Source of the DNA: an uncultured Candidatus Saccharibacteria bacterium
Lineage (GTDB): Bacteria; Patescibacteria; Saccharimonadia; Saccharimonadales; UBA6022
Reading direction: 5' to 3'
DNA: 5,863 bases
Assembly (NCBI GenBank): GCA_946886125.1
Contig: CAMPHY010000039.1
Span: 1-5,863 of the forward strand
Under the pieces are notes generated by a model that was given only the letters and a program-made list of their open reading frames with translations, was not told the origin of the DNA and ran no database searches. Every line of letters starts with the position of its first letter. Positions within the stretch are counted from its first letter, which is position 1. Positions 5,364-5,863 of this stretch are shown piece by piece. Both the position numbers and the translations under genes were made by a program.

Positions 5364-5863
5364 ATGAAGATTCTTAACGGTGCTGAGCTTGCAGAGTATA
5401 TTAAAGAGCGTCAGGCTCGCCAAGTCCGTGCTTTGCGTCAAGCGCATGGCGTCTTTCCTAGGCTCGCCATTATTCAAACCACCGACGATCCGGTAATCGG
5501 CACCTATGTACGGCTTAAGCGGCGTTACGGTGATGATATATTGGTTGATGTCGTTATTCTTAAAATTGACCAGTCGCAATTAATGACTACAATTGAGCAG
5601 GTTAATAACGACCCGAATGTTCATGGCATTATTATCCAACTCCCACTAGCAGATGTAAGTGAAACTCAAGTAGCCGTAGATGCGGTCCTGGGCACTAAAG
5701 ATGTTGATGGACTTGGCAAAGATGCGTTATATCAACCCGCAACACCGATGGCGATTGACTGGCTTGTGACGGGATATAACGTTGAGCTAAAGCAAAAGGC
5801 GATTGCGATTGTAGGGCGTGGACGTTTGGTGGGTGAGCCACTGGCGCGCCTATGGCGCGGAGC
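5364..5863 (+). CDS. folD: bifunctional methylenetetrahydrofolate dehydrogenase/cyclohydrolase, 5' part
   Basis: The first 166 codons of folD; the gene continues beyond the window. FolD oxidises 5,10-methylene-THF with NADP+ to methenyl-THF and hydrolyses that to 10-formyl-THF, in the cytoplasm. Visible family motifs are the catalytic Tyr/Lys pair in TYVRLKRRYG (Y48, K52), VHGIIIQLPL with Q92, KDVDGL with D115, and the start of the nucleotide-binding domain, IAIVGRGRLVGEPLARL (147-163). Two points depart from E. coli FolD. The segment between DVDG and the P-x-TP motif is about ten residues shorter, and the usual PCTP is PATP (125-128), so the Cys is lost. The fingerprint GR-G-xxVG-P has Gly where Ser is more common. 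The key acid-base residues remain, so activity is likely. The ATG is fixed by the extended -10 element 7 bases upstream. Confidence 0.92.
   Translation, partial: MKILNGAELAEYIKERQARQVRALRQAHGVFPRLAIIQTTDDPVIGTYVRLKRRYGDDILVDVVILKIDQSQLMTTIEQVNNDPNVHGIIIQLPLADVSETQVAVDAVLGTKDVDGLGKDALYQPATPMAIDWLVTGYNVELKQKAIAIVGRGRLVGEPLARLWRG

Overview
The window looks like a chromosomal piece of a Patescibacteria/CPR bacterium, most likely Candidatus Saccharibacteria (TM7). This is an inference from several things together: the style of the prepilin N-terminus (GFTIVELLIVIVVIGILAAI), a compact and diverged FolD, short intergenic gaps, and mixed Shine-Dalgarno and leaderless gene starts. TGA acts as a normal stop at the end of the HhH gene, so the UGA=Gly code of Gracilibacteria/Absconditabacteria is not indicated. 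There are no tRNA or rRNA genes, CRISPR arrays, insertion sequences or phage genes. No intergenic stretch exceeds about 125 bp.

Layout, left to right: (1) the 3' end of a CaCA-family Na+/Ca2+ exchanger (+, truncated by the window edge); (2) a 154-aa helix-hairpin-helix protein resembling the core of endonuclease III-type glycosylases but ending before the catalytic Asp (+); (3) convergent to it, a 522-aa membrane-bound PAS histidine kinase (-); (4) upstream of the kinase on the same strand, a 221-aa flavin reductase of the FNR type lacking an iron-sulfur domain (-); (5) a 125-bp divergent promoter region; (6) a 266-aa type IV prepilin-like protein (+); (7) 40 bp later, a 285-aa eight-helix membrane protein built from two copies of a 140-residue four-helix unit (+); (8) a 108-aa charged coiled-coil protein with a strong ribosome binding site (+); (9) the first 166 codons of folD (+, runs off the right edge).

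Two things stand out. First, three genes (HhH protein, kinase, folD) each have a TGC-TAnnnT extended -10 element ending 6-7 bases before the start codon, which predicts leaderless mRNAs. The flavin reductase, the eight-helix protein and the coiled-coil protein instead have Shine-Dalgarno sequences. This pattern also moves the kinase start 13 codons downstream of the longest open frame. Second, the eight-helix protein has a clear internal duplication, belongs to no family I recognise, and probably shares a transcript with the pilin.

I see no complete multi-gene defence, secretion or biosynthetic system. The genes are mostly housekeeping (folate C1 metabolism, ion exchange) and envelope or sensory functions. 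The best candidates for undescribed biology are the pilin/eight-helix pair, the catalytically incomplete HhH protein and the coiled-coil protein.
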